The position numbers and the translations under genes are program-made. The notes beneath the pieces are model-generated. The model was not told the DNA's origin. It searched no databases and saw nothing but the letters and a program-made list of their open reading frames with translations. Positions 1-8,677 of a stretch of 64,000 nt of DNA are shown here, piece by piece. This stretch comes from Bin55 sp965205965 (GTDB taxonomy: Bacteria > Pseudomonadota > Gammaproteobacteria > Pseudomonadales > Azotimanducaceae), in the NCBI GenBank assembly GCA_965205965.1, contig CBDBHT010000008.1, positions 434,001 to 498,000 of the forward strand, read 5' to 3'. Position 1 is the stretch's first letter, and every line of letters starts with the position of its first letter.

Positions 1-765
1 CTTTCGCACATAAGCGTTCATGAACCGGATTGTCGGCTGAACCATCAACTCAACGCGGCACGAGGCTGTCATAGAATACCTGATTCTACGACTGAAGATC
101 TTTTGCACATTTTATTCGAGTCGGAATTGTCAGGGTTTCACACCGAATTGTCACAAATAGTTTCATGAATTCATCTCGAATTCACGAACGTTTCCCACGA
201 TCTTTACAGCAATCACCGGCACCAGAGGATAGCGTAATTTGAGGACAAAGCAGCAACCATTCTCCATGTCTGTATGAATGATGGGTGAGCTAAGAAAATA
301 ATGTCACGATATGCAAACATGGCGGTCTTCCGTGAAAAGAACTGCATCCTTATCGAATAAGAAGCTATGCATGCTCTTCGTGCATTTTTTCGCTTGGTAA
401 AGTACTGATCATAATGTTGCGAATCATGTCGTTGCGTAAGAATTTGCAGGATTCCCACCGTGAAATGGCAATTCTATCTTAACTTGATCTGCAACTTTTT
501 TGATAAACATACTGAGATTGCGATAACCACCAAACCTGTAGGTTAGTGGAATAGATATGAGCGATTAATTTTGAACTAGGTCGAATCAAAATTAGGTCAA
601 CTAGAGTCATGTCACCATGCAAACACAGTCGGTATGATTCTAATCTTGCCAATTGATAAACGCGTATGTTATGATTCGCACCGTCGCAAGTTCGGCGACT
701 ACCTTCCTTACAACTCGAATCCGCAGTGCCATGCTGCCTGCGGATTATTTATTTTGGGACTCTTG
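1..765. other. Gene-poor stretch
   Basis: I see no convincing gene here. The small open frames on either strand lack a clear ribosome-binding site and have no recognisable domain. The DNA is A+T-rich without an obvious hairpin plus T-tract. It may be decayed coding sequence, but no family can be named. Confidence 0.5.
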
Positions 766-957
766 ATGGATAATGATTTTAAGCTGCAGTCTCATGGGCT
801 GCGTCGTCGGTTGGATGCGGCGTTGACGCGTGCCATGGAACTGACGCACATGGAATGTGCAATCGAAGATGAAATTTTGGAATACCCGTTTGGATTCACC
901 TTGCCGAGCATTGTGCGGAACTGCACGCGATGCGGACGGCCATTGATGAATCTGTAG
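766..957 (+). CDS. Small hypothetical protein with C-terminal CxxC
   Basis: A 63-residue open frame starting at an internal ATG of a longer frame. The C-terminus has Cys-Thr-Arg-Cys-Gly-Arg-Pro, which resembles half of a zinc ribbon, preceded by an amphipathic stretch (residues about 8-30). I do not recognise the family. The start was chosen because the upstream extension to 634 has unusual composition and no ribosome-binding site. It could equally be a chance frame or the 3' remnant of a larger decayed gene. Confidence 0.3.
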   Translation: MDNDFKLQSHGLRRRLDAALTRAMELTHMECAIEDEILEYPFGFTLPSIVRNCTRCGRPLMNL

Positions 958-1929
958 ATGGCGACTCGTCATTCAACAAATGACCGCCGGCGTTGTAGCA
1001 ACTCCATAGAACTACATTTTCGCTAAAACGTGCAATGTCAGGGTCAGGATCAGGCGCGTGTGTGTGTAGTTTTCAGTACGTTTTCATTTCGTATATGAGA
1101 TCGACCTGCATCACCTCTAGATAGCTGGTCGCACGCAAGCAGTACAGAGACTTGCCATCGAAGATTCAGCTTGTAAAGACTGCTCTGATAAAGTTTGACG
1201 CTATCGATAAAAATCCCCTTTCTTCAGTTCCCAATACACATTTTATAGATATCGTCGCCCGACATATTCCAATGCGTCCATGGATGTTTTTGACCGACAT
1301 ATATCTCGCGTATTCGGAATACGTCACAGATCTGAACATGGATGTCCATATAGCATAAATGCTTTTGTATTTCCTTCAGTCAGTATTCGCAGATTTGGGT
1401 ACATCTACATGAGTCACCGCGTGTGCTGATAATGCAACCGCACATGGACAAGTCCGTGGCATTCAGTGTGGCTGCGAACGAATCAATAAATATCGTTAAT
1501 ACCGGCGTCGCATTTCCCATCTCTCTAGTATTGGAGACTGACGAATAACGTTTACTCTTTCAACGCAAGGCGTATTGACAAGAAAAATGAATTCGGTTCT
1601 GATTGTCAGATGCGATCAGATTGATTGGGGGTAGTGGGTGTTGAAACAACGCGTTGGACAACGAAATTAAAGTCAGGTACAACAACACAGTATGTCCCTT
1701 CAGTTTACACTTTAGCACACCTGATTTCTACAATGGTATTTTGGGATATGCTTGCACTCACAGTTCCGTATAATCAAATTGACATTCGAAGTAAATTAGA
1801 TTCTTACGGCATTTGACAAACCACCAAGAATTTTGCATCCCGCATACCATACATTCAAATATTATGTAAAAGATGTATAGTATCAAAAGTTGCCCACCAT
1901 CGAGCTGAACGCGACGCTATCTTATTTTT
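958..1929. other. Gene-poor stretch
   Basis: About 970 bases with only short, unconvincing frames (for example 1152-1358 and 1625-1816), none with a recognisable domain or good ribosome-binding site. No RNA gene or repeat was recognised. Confidence 0.5.
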
Positions 1930-2871
1930 GTGCCCCATTTTCCAACACAGCCTACGCTTTTCCTGCAAGTCGTGCTCATCGCAGCTCTTTCTAACTTAGC
2001 AACTTATTCAACTCTAGCCGACACATCAAGATCAATCAAAGTTAGTGAAGCTGAAAAATCGGTTGACTCAGATGCGAGTGCATGGACTGCTCCTCGTATT
2101 CCGCGTACCGATCATCCCGACCTAAACGGCATATGGCAGGCTTTGAATACGGCAAACTACAATATTGAACGACATCTCGCTTCACCAGCCATGCAACTTC
2201 GCGATGGTCCCAAAGGGCCGGTACCTGCCATTCGCATTCTTGCCCTAGGTGCAGTCGGTGCCGTACCAGCGGGTATGGGCCTTATAAAAGGGGGTGGATT
2301 CATTCCGTATACACCCGAAGCACTAGCAATTCGAGATGAGAACAAAAAGCAATGGCTTGAGAAAGATCCAGAAATTAAATGCTATCTACCAGGCGTGCCC
2401 CGAACAAATTATATGCCATTCCCGTTCGAAATCATTCAGAACGAAAATTCATTCTTTATCGTATACGAGTATGCTGGAGCAGTGCGAGACATATTGTTCG
2501 GGGTACATGGTCCGGCACCTATAGATTCATGGATGGGCCAATCAGTGGGGCATTGGGAAGGAGATACGCTAGTCGTTGAAGTCACCGCTCAACTTGATTC
2601 TTCTTGGTTCGACCGAGCCGGAAATCATCACTCCAATGAGATGGTTGTTACCGAACGTTGGACACTCATAGGACCTAATCATCTTCAGTATGAAGCAAAA
2701 ATCGACGATCCAGTCATGCTCACGGAACCGTTTGAAATCAGCATGCCACTTTATCGCCGCCTTGAAGAAGGCATAGTGATCATGGACTTCAAATGCGTTG
2801 AGTTTGTTGAAGAGATGCTTTATGGAAAGTGGAGAAAGCACCCTTTACCTAGAGCGTGGGAAGACATGTGA
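1930..2871 (+). CDS. Secreted protein of unknown function, paralogue of 4995-6158
   Basis: A 313-residue protein starting at GTG, with an N-terminal hydrophobic signal segment (about residues 8-30, ending near Leu-Ala-Asp). The body carries blocks I recognise from a large uncharacterised secreted family often found beside DUF6152 genes: PDLNGIWQALNTANY (about 58-72), KCYLPGVPRTNYMPFPF (about 149-165), DSWMGQSVGHWEGDTLVVEV and the C-terminal PLYRRLEEG...FKCVEFVEE. The repeated W-x-GDTL blocks suggest a beta-rich fold. The function is unknown. It shares the WEGDTLVV / NH(S)...V.ER core with the 387-residue protein downstream, so the two are distant paralogues. It probably acts in the periplasm or outside the cell. 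A DUF6152 gene follows after 185 bases. Confidence 0.75.
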   Translation: MPHFPTQPTLFLQVVLIAALSNLATYSTLADTSRSIKVSEAEKSVDSDASAWTAPRIPRTDHPDLNGIWQALNTANYNIERHLASPAMQLRDGPKGPVPAIRILALGAVGAVPAGMGLIKGGGFIPYTPEALAIRDENKKQWLEKDPEIKCYLPGVPRTNYMPFPFEIIQNENSFFIVYEYAGAVRDILFGVHGPAPIDSWMGQSVGHWEGDTLVVEVTAQLDSSWFDRAGNHHSNEMVVTERWTLIGPNHLQYEAKIDDPVMLTEPFEISMPLYRRLEEGIVIMDFKCVEFVEEMLYGKWRKHPLPRAWEDM

Positions 2872-3056
2872 GAAACTTGACTTGTCTAACTGGAAACGCA
2901 CCTAGAACAACGTCTTGCTAGTTAGCAACAATCTAACAGGAGTTATACGGATAGGAAGGTCATGAATGTAACTATTCAATTAATGGCAACGTAATTCGTG
3001 GTAACACGATACTGGAAGAAACATATAAACTGAACATCCAAATCTAAAGAAGAAGC

Positions 3057-3509
3057 ATGACAAAAGCTCATTTTCTATTCTTGGTATTGCCACTACTCAT
3101 TAGTGGAAGTAGTCAAGCTCACCATGCATTTGCTGCAGAGTTCGACGCCAGTCGTCCAGTTCTGATCAAAGGCAAGATCACCAAGGTTGAATGGGTGAAC
3201 CCACACGCATGGATACACATTGAGCACGAAAAAAAAGATGGGACGACGGAGTCCTGGATGGTTGAAGGAGGTACGCCTAATACCCTTCTTCGACGTGGAA
3301 TCACCCGCCACTCGCTGATTCCAGGCATTCGCGTAATTGTTGACGGCTATCAGTCCAAGGATCGATCTAAGCGAGCCAATGGCCGGAATATCACCTATGC
3401 TGACGGCAGAGCTCTTTTTATGGGGTCATCAGGCACGGGAGCTCCGCGAGATGGCGCAGACCCAACGGAGCCTTTGATCAAGAAAAAAGAGGAAGATAGA
3501 AATCCGTAG
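3057..3509 (+). CDS. DUF6152 family periplasmic protein
   Basis: A 150-residue protein with an N-terminal signal peptide (hydrophobic residues about 5-18, cut near SSQA-HHAF). It shows the DUF6152 pattern HHAFAAEFDASRPV, KGKITKVEWVNPHAWIHIE and a late GRNITYADGR motif, and it is the usual length of the family. The His-His at the mature N-terminus is typical; the molecular role is unknown. Members are often encoded beside the secreted family seen at 1930 and beside DUF6644 membrane proteins, as here, which suggests a shared but undefined envelope function. The C-terminal tail is polar and Lys/Glu-rich. Confidence 0.8.
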   Translation: MTKAHFLFLVLPLLISGSSQAHHAFAAEFDASRPVLIKGKITKVEWVNPHAWIHIEHEKKDGTTESWMVEGGTPNTLLRRGITRHSLIPGIRVIVDGYQSKDRSKRANGRNITYADGRALFMGSSGTGAPRDGADPTEPLIKKKEEDRNP

Positions 3510-3718
3510 TAACGCATGCTTTCGATTTGAAGTGCACATAACGTGATCAATAATTGCAGATCGCAGTGCGGAGCCCCATGCCGATCAGAAATAATCCACT
3601 CTACCCCACACACGTGGAAGTATTTGGGTTCCGTATCTTTAAGTCAAAGGCACCGTAATTTGTTGGATTATAGACGTGCTGTCTAACCGAGATCCTTAGG
3701 CACGGCCAAGCAGATTAA

Positions 3719-4285
3719 ATGTCGCTTCGCTGGTTAATGGATTGGATCGACAGCCTTCCGTGGAGCACGGCATTGCATGAATCGCTTTACGTATACCCAT
3801 TAGTTGAGACAACGCATGTACTTGCATTGACGTTATTCTTAGGAACACTAACCATGGTGGAACTCCGTCTCATGGGATGCGCGTTTCGGCAGATACCCGT
3901 TTCACAGCTTACTAAACGGATTCTTCCATTCACAGTAGTGGGCTTTGTGATTATTACATTTACTGGACTCCTGCTCTTTTTTGCCATTCCCGTTCGCACC
4001 TATCACAGCATATGGTTCCGAATCAAAATCATCATAATCGTGCTTAGTGGGATACATGTTTGGTTCTTTCATAGTTATTTGAGTCGGCAGCGGTTTTTGT
4101 GGGACAGCAGCCCTAAACCACCAATTTCCGTGCGTATGTCCGGAGCGATTTCGCTTTTCTTATGGATTATCGTAATCGCATGCGGAAGAATGATTGCATA
4201 TAACTGGTTTGATTGTGATCGACCACAACCTGACTGGGTTATAACATTGGCAGGCTGCGTCATAGACAGCACTGATAGCCCATGA
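3719..4285 (+). CDS. DUF6644-type integral membrane protein (copy 1)
   Basis: A 188-residue protein with four or five hydrophobic helices. The N-terminal region has WIDSLPWSTALHESLYVYPLVETTHVL, where a His/Glu pair precedes the first long helix, and the downstream gene has the same layout (SLWLFPAIEAIHLVGL). The pair (W)-x-(Y/F)-P-x-(V/I)-E-x-x-H is the hallmark of the DUF6644 family. The conserved His in a helix could bind haem or a metal, but this is not established. Its TGA overlaps the next gene's ATG by 4 bases (ATGA), so the two are translationally coupled and probably form a heteromer. Confidence 0.7.
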   Translation: MSLRWLMDWIDSLPWSTALHESLYVYPLVETTHVLALTLFLGTLTMVELRLMGCAFRQIPVSQLTKRILPFTVVGFVIITFTGLLLFFAIPVRTYHSIWFRIKIIIIVLSGIHVWFFHSYLSRQRFLWDSSPKPPISVRMSGAISLFLWIIVIACGRMIAYNWFDCDRPQPDWVITLAGCVIDSTDSP

Positions 4286-4752
4286 ATTTATTCGATATCT
4301 TCCAAGCACTTCAAAACACATCCATTGGCCAGTTTATTCGTGACTCTCTTTGGTTATTCCCAGCTATAGAGGCCATACATCTTGTTGGTTTATCGTTACT
4401 CGGCGGAACCATTCTTGTGGTTGATCTCCGCTTATTAAATCTAGGATTGAAGTCGTATCCTACATCCACCTTGTACTATGCAACGCGTCCATATTTTTAC
4501 TTAAGTCTGGTACTCCTACTTAGCACTGGAATTCCGCTAATGCTTTCAGAAGCTATCAAGTTGTATTACAACGATGCATACTGGGTAAAAATGATTACGC
4601 TTATTCTCGCACTGATCTTTACATTTGCCGTTCGTAACCAAGTCGCAAAACATCCCGTTGAACGAAGATTGAGCACAATGACAACTGGCTTCATATCGAT
4701 CTCATTGTGGTTTACTGTTGCTACCGCAGGGCGATGGATTGGTTTTTCGTAG
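4282..4752 (+). CDS. DUF6644-type integral membrane protein (copy 2)
   Basis: A 156-residue membrane protein with about four helices, paralogous to the gene it overlaps by 4 bases. The N-terminus reads SLWLFPAIEAIHLVGLSLLGGTILVVDLRLLNLG, with the same E-x-x-H signature and the V(E/D)LRL(M/L) block as copy 1. It lacks a soluble domain. The coupling and sequence relation imply a two-subunit membrane complex encoded with the DUF6152 protein and the secreted paralogues around it. No enzymatic motif is visible. Confidence 0.7.
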   Translation: MNLFDIFQALQNTSIGQFIRDSLWLFPAIEAIHLVGLSLLGGTILVVDLRLLNLGLKSYPTSTLYYATRPYFYLSLVLLLSTGIPLMLSEAIKLYYNDAYWVKMITLILALIFTFAVRNQVAKHPVERRLSTMTTGFISISLWFTVATAGRWIGFS

Positions 4753-4848
4753 TAGCATACAGATATTAAATTTCTATCGACCACCAGCAATGTTAAGTTC
4801 AGAATTTGAGCATCGTAAAATTCTAGGTGTTTGTGTCACAGAAAGATA

Positions 4849-4953
4849 GGAATGTCCTTTGGTAGGATGAATTTCCTAGGATATGTGCTCGTAAGACATA
4901 TAATTTCTATACTGAACCAATTGTGCACTAGCCATCCTAAAGGACATTTCAAA
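4849..4953. repeat. Imperfect inverted repeat in the 4753-4994 gap
   Basis: AATGTCCTTTGGTAGGATG (near 4853) is matched in inverse by CATCCTAAAGGACATT (near 4936), about 60 bases apart. The left arm resembles AATGCTCTTTAGTAGGA near 6247, downstream of the next gene. It may be a small dispersed repeat or an operator. The rest of the gap holds nothing recognised. Confidence 0.35.
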
Positions 4954-4994
4954 AATTTCTCTGCGACGCGGGCTTTTGGAGAATTCAGGTACAC

Positions 4995-6158
4995 GTGAAA
5001 AATTTGATTCGCTTGGGAGCGTCGTTGCTTACTAGCCTCATCACGATGGCTGTGTCAGCAGATATATCCAGAACAGCATCCGGCAAGCCTGACCTAACAG
5101 GCACTTATAATATTGCAACATTAACTCCATTAGAACATCCTCCCGACACACTACCGGACGTTAGGACCATAACGGAAGATGAAGCAGAAGCAAGGACTGC
5201 ACAAGTCAAAGCTGAAAAAGAAGCCGCGTTCAACAAAGTTAGCGACCCCAACCGCGAAGCCCCACCCGTCGGGGGAGTTGAACGATCTAGCCCCGATGGA
5301 GGAAATGTCGGTGGTCATAATTCTTGGTGGCTAGATAGTGGCGATACTTTTGGAAAAATAAATGGAGAGTTCCGTACATCAATCATTTACAAGCCATCCG
5401 ATGGTCGCAAACCGGCTATGACGCAAAAAGCAAAACAGAAAATGACCGATCGCATGCAAAGCCCCGACGCAAGTACAGAAAAAGCATGGAGGTCAGATAC
5501 CGAAACCCATGGCCCTTATGACAACCCGGAATCACTCTCACTTGGCGACCGATGTCTATTGGGGGCTTCACTTGCTACTCCGTTGATACCGAATGAACTA
5601 TATAACAACTACGTACGGATCGTACAGTCAGGAAATAAAGTGATGATTCTGACCGAAATGATTCACGATGCACGAATCATTCGGTTGAACAGCGAGCATC
5701 TGCCTGACGACATCCGGAAATGGACTGGCGATTCGATCGGTTGGTGGGAAGACGATACACTCGCCGTAGACACAACCAATTTTACTGATACCCCCATCCT
5801 TGATTATGCTGGTGAAAATCTCCATGTTGTCGAACGTTTTTCACGCCTTGATGAGAAGACGTTGCTTTATAACTTCACGGTAAAAGACCAAACTGTCTGG
5901 GTGGAGCCATGGTCTGGCGAGTATGAATGGAAACAAACCGGTGAGAAATTATACGAGTATGCATGCCACGAGGGTAACTACTCAATGGGGAACATCCTTC
6001 GCGGTGCCCGGCTATTGGAACAAGAAGCAAAGGACGAATCTCATGCAAGAGCTATGACAAAAATTCATTTTTCAGCCATCGTTATGACTGCGTTGATTTT
6101 CGCATTAATCCTTACATTGACAGTTAAGGTACGTAACCGAAGCACAAAAAATCATTGA
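4995..6158 (+). CDS. Secreted protein of unknown function with C-terminal membrane anchor
   Basis: A 387-residue protein, start GTG, with a signal peptide (about residues 1-22, SADIS). The body matches the same uncharacterised family as 1930-2871: GKPDLTGTYNIATLTPLE (about 29-46), DRCLLGASLATPLIPNELYNNYVRIVQ, a W-W-E-D-D-TLAVDTTNFTD core and LHVVERFSRLDEKTLLYNFTVKD. Unlike the first copy, it ends with one hydrophobic helix (about 355-376) and a short basic tail, so it may be anchored in the inner membrane. Function unknown. It ends the cluster that starts at 1930. Confidence 0.7.
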   Translation: MKNLIRLGASLLTSLITMAVSADISRTASGKPDLTGTYNIATLTPLEHPPDTLPDVRTITEDEAEARTAQVKAEKEAAFNKVSDPNREAPPVGGVERSSPDGGNVGGHNSWWLDSGDTFGKINGEFRTSIIYKPSDGRKPAMTQKAKQKMTDRMQSPDASTEKAWRSDTETHGPYDNPESLSLGDRCLLGASLATPLIPNELYNNYVRIVQSGNKVMILTEMIHDARIIRLNSEHLPDDIRKWTGDSIGWWEDDTLAVDTTNFTDTPILDYAGENLHVVERFSRLDEKTLLYNFTVKDQTVWVEPWSGEYEWKQTGEKLYEYACHEGNYSMGNILRGARLLEQEAKDESHARAMTKIHFSAIVMTALIFALILTLTVKVRNRSTKNH

Positions 6159-6320
6159 GTGAGATCTGATTACTGGTTTTATCTTGATCTTACCATGTTT
6201 TACAGTTAATATGTCGATAACTCAGTCTGCGCCGTAGAAACGTAAGAATGCTCTTTAGTAGGAAGGATCACCTGAGATATCTATTAATAAAGTATAAAAT
6301 TACTATTTTGAATTTTTTAT

Positions 6321-6814
6321 AGGCTCTTATGTAGTTTTATGTTGAGAATGACTAACAAGCAGCTATAATATGCGCTGGTTCAATAGGTTGAGGAAAACCA
6401 ATGGGTCCCCGCAAATTTAAGGAGATGCTAGACCAGATTCCTAGGCTGACCCCAGTGCAGAAGCAGAGGCTGATGCACGGGGTCCAGACATCGGTCAAGT
6501 GCGACGAACTGCCTGAACCCGTTCGTCAACGGGAAGCGGAGTTGGAGCGACTGAGAGTATGTACGCATTGCGGTTCCTCAGGGGCGGTGCGTCACGGGAA
6601 GTCGGCAGGCTTGTGTCGATTTCGTTGCCGTTCGGCATCGTGCGGACGAACCTTTCACGCGCTGACTAGGAGCCATCTTGCTGGCTTGAGGCACAAGTCG
6701 AAGTGGTCGGTATTCGAAGCGTGTTTGCGAGATCGGCTGACGCTGCATCAGTCAGCCGAGCGATGCGGGATCGCTTACCGAACCGCATGCTTGTGGCGAC
6801 ATCGCTTGCTTGGC
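6321..6814 (+). mobile_element. IS1595-family element, 5' half only
   Basis: The left terminal repeat AGGCTCTTATGTA (6321-6333) matches the left end of the copy at 47064 and, inverted, that copy's right end at 47955-47967. The right half, including the DDE part of the transposase, is absent. The element breaks off where an unrelated IS with terminal repeat CAGCAATTCCCCGTATAG starts at 6815. No target duplication is visible, so this is a remnant. Confidence 0.75.
6401..6814 (+). pseudogene. IS1595 transposase, N-terminal fragment
   Basis: The frame starts at ATG 6401 with GAGG upstream and gives about 138 IS1595-derived residues before running into the neighbouring IS. It holds a zinc ribbon (CTHCGSSG...CRFRC...SCGRTF, about residues 51-83) and the helix-turn-helix that follows (LTLHQSAERCGIAYRTACLWRHRLL). 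The catalytic ISXO2-like DDE domain is missing, so it cannot transpose. It is highly similar to the N-terminus of the copy at 47144. Confidence 0.75.
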
Positions 6815-7711
6815 CAGCAATTCCCCGTATAGCCCCAACCCTGCTATAGGTATGGACTTTGCGCATTGGCTTTCGCAATAATAAAAGCGTAGGCTTATCG
6901 TTTGAGGGTGGATGATAGGTTAATATAGAGTTACCAGACAAACGAGGTATCCAAGGATGGGTGCGTTGAAGTTGCGCAAGGATGTGAGCAAGCCCGGATT
7001 GCTGCGCGTGGTGCCGGAGGTGGAACTGAATGCTGCGAACCCCGACCTGAAGGTCCAGGTGCTGCAGAGTTCGGAGCGGCGTGGCTCCGGCGAGGATGCT
7101 CGGCGGGCGTTCACCTGGGTCACCGATCTGCCGCTCAATCCGCATAACGCCAGCGAACTGGCCCGCGCGGCTCGCAGTCGCTGGAAGATCGAGAACGAGA
7201 CCTTCAACACGCTGAAGAACGTCCAGTACCTGGAACACAACTTCGGACACGGAACCCAGCACCTGTCGGATACTTTCGCTGCGCTGATGCTGCTGGCGTT
7301 CCTGATCGACCAGCTGCTGGAAATGGCCTGCCCCGTCATGAAGCAAATCTTCGCCAAGTGCTATACCCGAACCGCAACGTGGGAACGTCTGCGCAGCAGT
7401 TTCTGTGCGGTAGCCTTCCGCAACTGGCAGGAACTGTACGGCCACGCCCTCGGGATCTGCACCGCGTACCTCGCCTACGATACGTCCTGACGGCCGACCG
7501 CCTCTCCAGCTGCTCGATGAAGAAGATCCGGGACGTCCCCCCCGAGGCCCCATGCCGCCCTGACGGTCAAGAGACCTGCATATCGATGCCCGGAACCCGT
7601 TCCAACGCACGACGACATGCCGTGCAAACCGGCTGAAAACGTCGGTTTCCCGTACCGAAACATGAAAAGACCGACATCAAGCCCAAAATGAAACTATACG
7701 GGGAATTGCTG
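6815..7711 (+). mobile_element. Miniature derivative of an IS4-like element (here called ISX), copy 1
   Basis: 897 bp bounded by perfect 18-bp inverted repeats: CAGCAATTCCCCGTATAG at 6815-6832 and its complement at 7694-7711. Full-length ISX is at 51554-58738, where other elements interrupt it. Copy 1 has lost the middle of the transposase gene, but its ends and an in-frame fusion ORF remain. No clear target duplication is visible. Confidence 0.8.
6957..7490 (+). pseudogene. ISX transposase with in-frame internal deletion
   Basis: A 177-residue frame. Its first 19 residues (MGALKLRKDVSKPGLLRVV) match the N-terminus of the transposase at 58596 (minus strand), then jump directly to PEVELNAANPDLKV from the C-terminal half. 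The C-terminal part keeps the IS4-like segment RWKIENETFNTLKN...EHNFGHG. The catalytic aspartates in the lost middle are absent, so the product cannot be an active transposase. The deletion endpoints lie in similar GCTGCG(C/G)GTGGT motifs, which suggests microhomology-mediated loss. Confidence 0.75.
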
Positions 7712-7805
7712 CCTTCACCCGCAGCATTTTAGCTCAAAATACCCTCCCATGCCGCAATAATCAACGCTTTGGTACAATCGTCAGGGTTTTCGTACAGACA
7801 CTAAC
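7712..7805 (-). mobile_element. ISNCY-type element, terminal remnant
   Basis: This stretch is nearly the reverse complement of 25215-25310, the left end of the ISNCY-type element. It keeps the terminal TAGTGTCTG...GAAAACCCTGA and the following GGGAGGGTATTTTGAGCTAAAATGC. Only about 90 bases remain. It abuts the ISX copy directly. Confidence 0.7.
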
Positions 7806-7903
7806 TAAGCCAGTTGATATTTGGTGTTCCGCAGTCGTAAAGTCGAATTCGCTGACTGCCGAGTATCATTTCATACTCAATTCGCTTCCCAAAATGTAAG
7901 TTT

Positions 7904-8512
7904 GTGAGAGTCATCGGATTAACTGGTGGAATAGCCTCAGGTAAATCAACCATAACAGCAGTGGCGAGCCAGAAAGGCGCACACATTATCAATGCTGATT
8001 TGCTCGGCCACAAAGTCTATACACCTGGAACTTTGGGATTTAAATCCTTAGTTGAAAAATTTGGTGAGGGTATCATTGCAAAAGATGGGGCTATTAATCG
8101 AAAGGCATTGGGGAATAAAGTATTTGGTAATGAAGATTCGTTAAAAGACTTGGCGGATATCGTTTGGCCGGAAATTCGATCATTGGCAAAAATTGAAATT
8201 CAAAACGTAAGAGCTAATCACCCGAATCAGTTGATTATTTTAGAAGCAGCCGTGCTTATCGAGGCTGAGTGGCAAAACTTAGTTGATGAGCTCTGGGTAG
8301 TTAGCGTCGATCCTTCTATTACCGTTGAAAGAGCCATGAAACGAGATGGTGCCAATCGAAGTACTATAGAAACACTGATCGATCATCAGATGTCAAACGC
8401 TGAACGCGAAAAATACGCCGATGTTGTACTTGATAACTCCAGTAGCGAAGCACAATTAATAAAAGCCGTATCACAAGAACTTGACCGAATACTAGCTTCA
8501 GATAGAAATTAA
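7904..8512 (+). CDS. coaE: Dephospho-CoA kinase
   Basis: A 202-residue cytoplasmic enzyme that phosphorylates the 3'-hydroxyl of dephospho-CoA with ATP, the last step of coenzyme A synthesis. The P-loop GGIASGKST (residues 8-16) follows the typical N-terminus MRVIGLTG. The NADLLGH segment (about 37-43) is the acceptor-binding region, and the lid/Arg region follows (SVDPSITVERAMKRDG, about 137-152). Length matches the family (about 200). The start is GTG, chosen because the P-loop then sits at the normal distance. In many gammaproteobacteria coaE neighbours pilD; here it stands alone after IS remnants. Confidence 0.92.
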   Translation: MRVIGLTGGIASGKSTITAVASQKGAHIINADLLGHKVYTPGTLGFKSLVEKFGEGIIAKDGAINRKALGNKVFGNEDSLKDLADIVWPEIRSLAKIEIQNVRANHPNQLIILEAAVLIEAEWQNLVDELWVVSVDPSITVERAMKRDGANRSTIETLIDHQMSNAEREKYADVVLDNSSSEAQLIKAVSQELDRILASDRN

Positions 8513-8677
8513 TTTTGATACTTGATCAGGCTGGACCTCGGAGGAGCCAAGGACGAGAATTATTGCTAATGGATGAAAACTCGTGACATCTCACTGATAG
8601 CTTCGTTAATGTACGCTCAACTATGATTTTGACGGTTTCGCTGAATTAACTTTTAACTCTACAGTTATTAAGCAAGC

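Noticed and set aside
213..458. Minus-strand 81-codon frame
   Set aside because: No ribosome-binding site, domain or family resemblance.
6666..7610. Minus-strand frame of 314 codons across IS1595 and ISX
   Set aside because: Spans the junction of two unrelated IS elements on the opposite strand, so it is not a gene.
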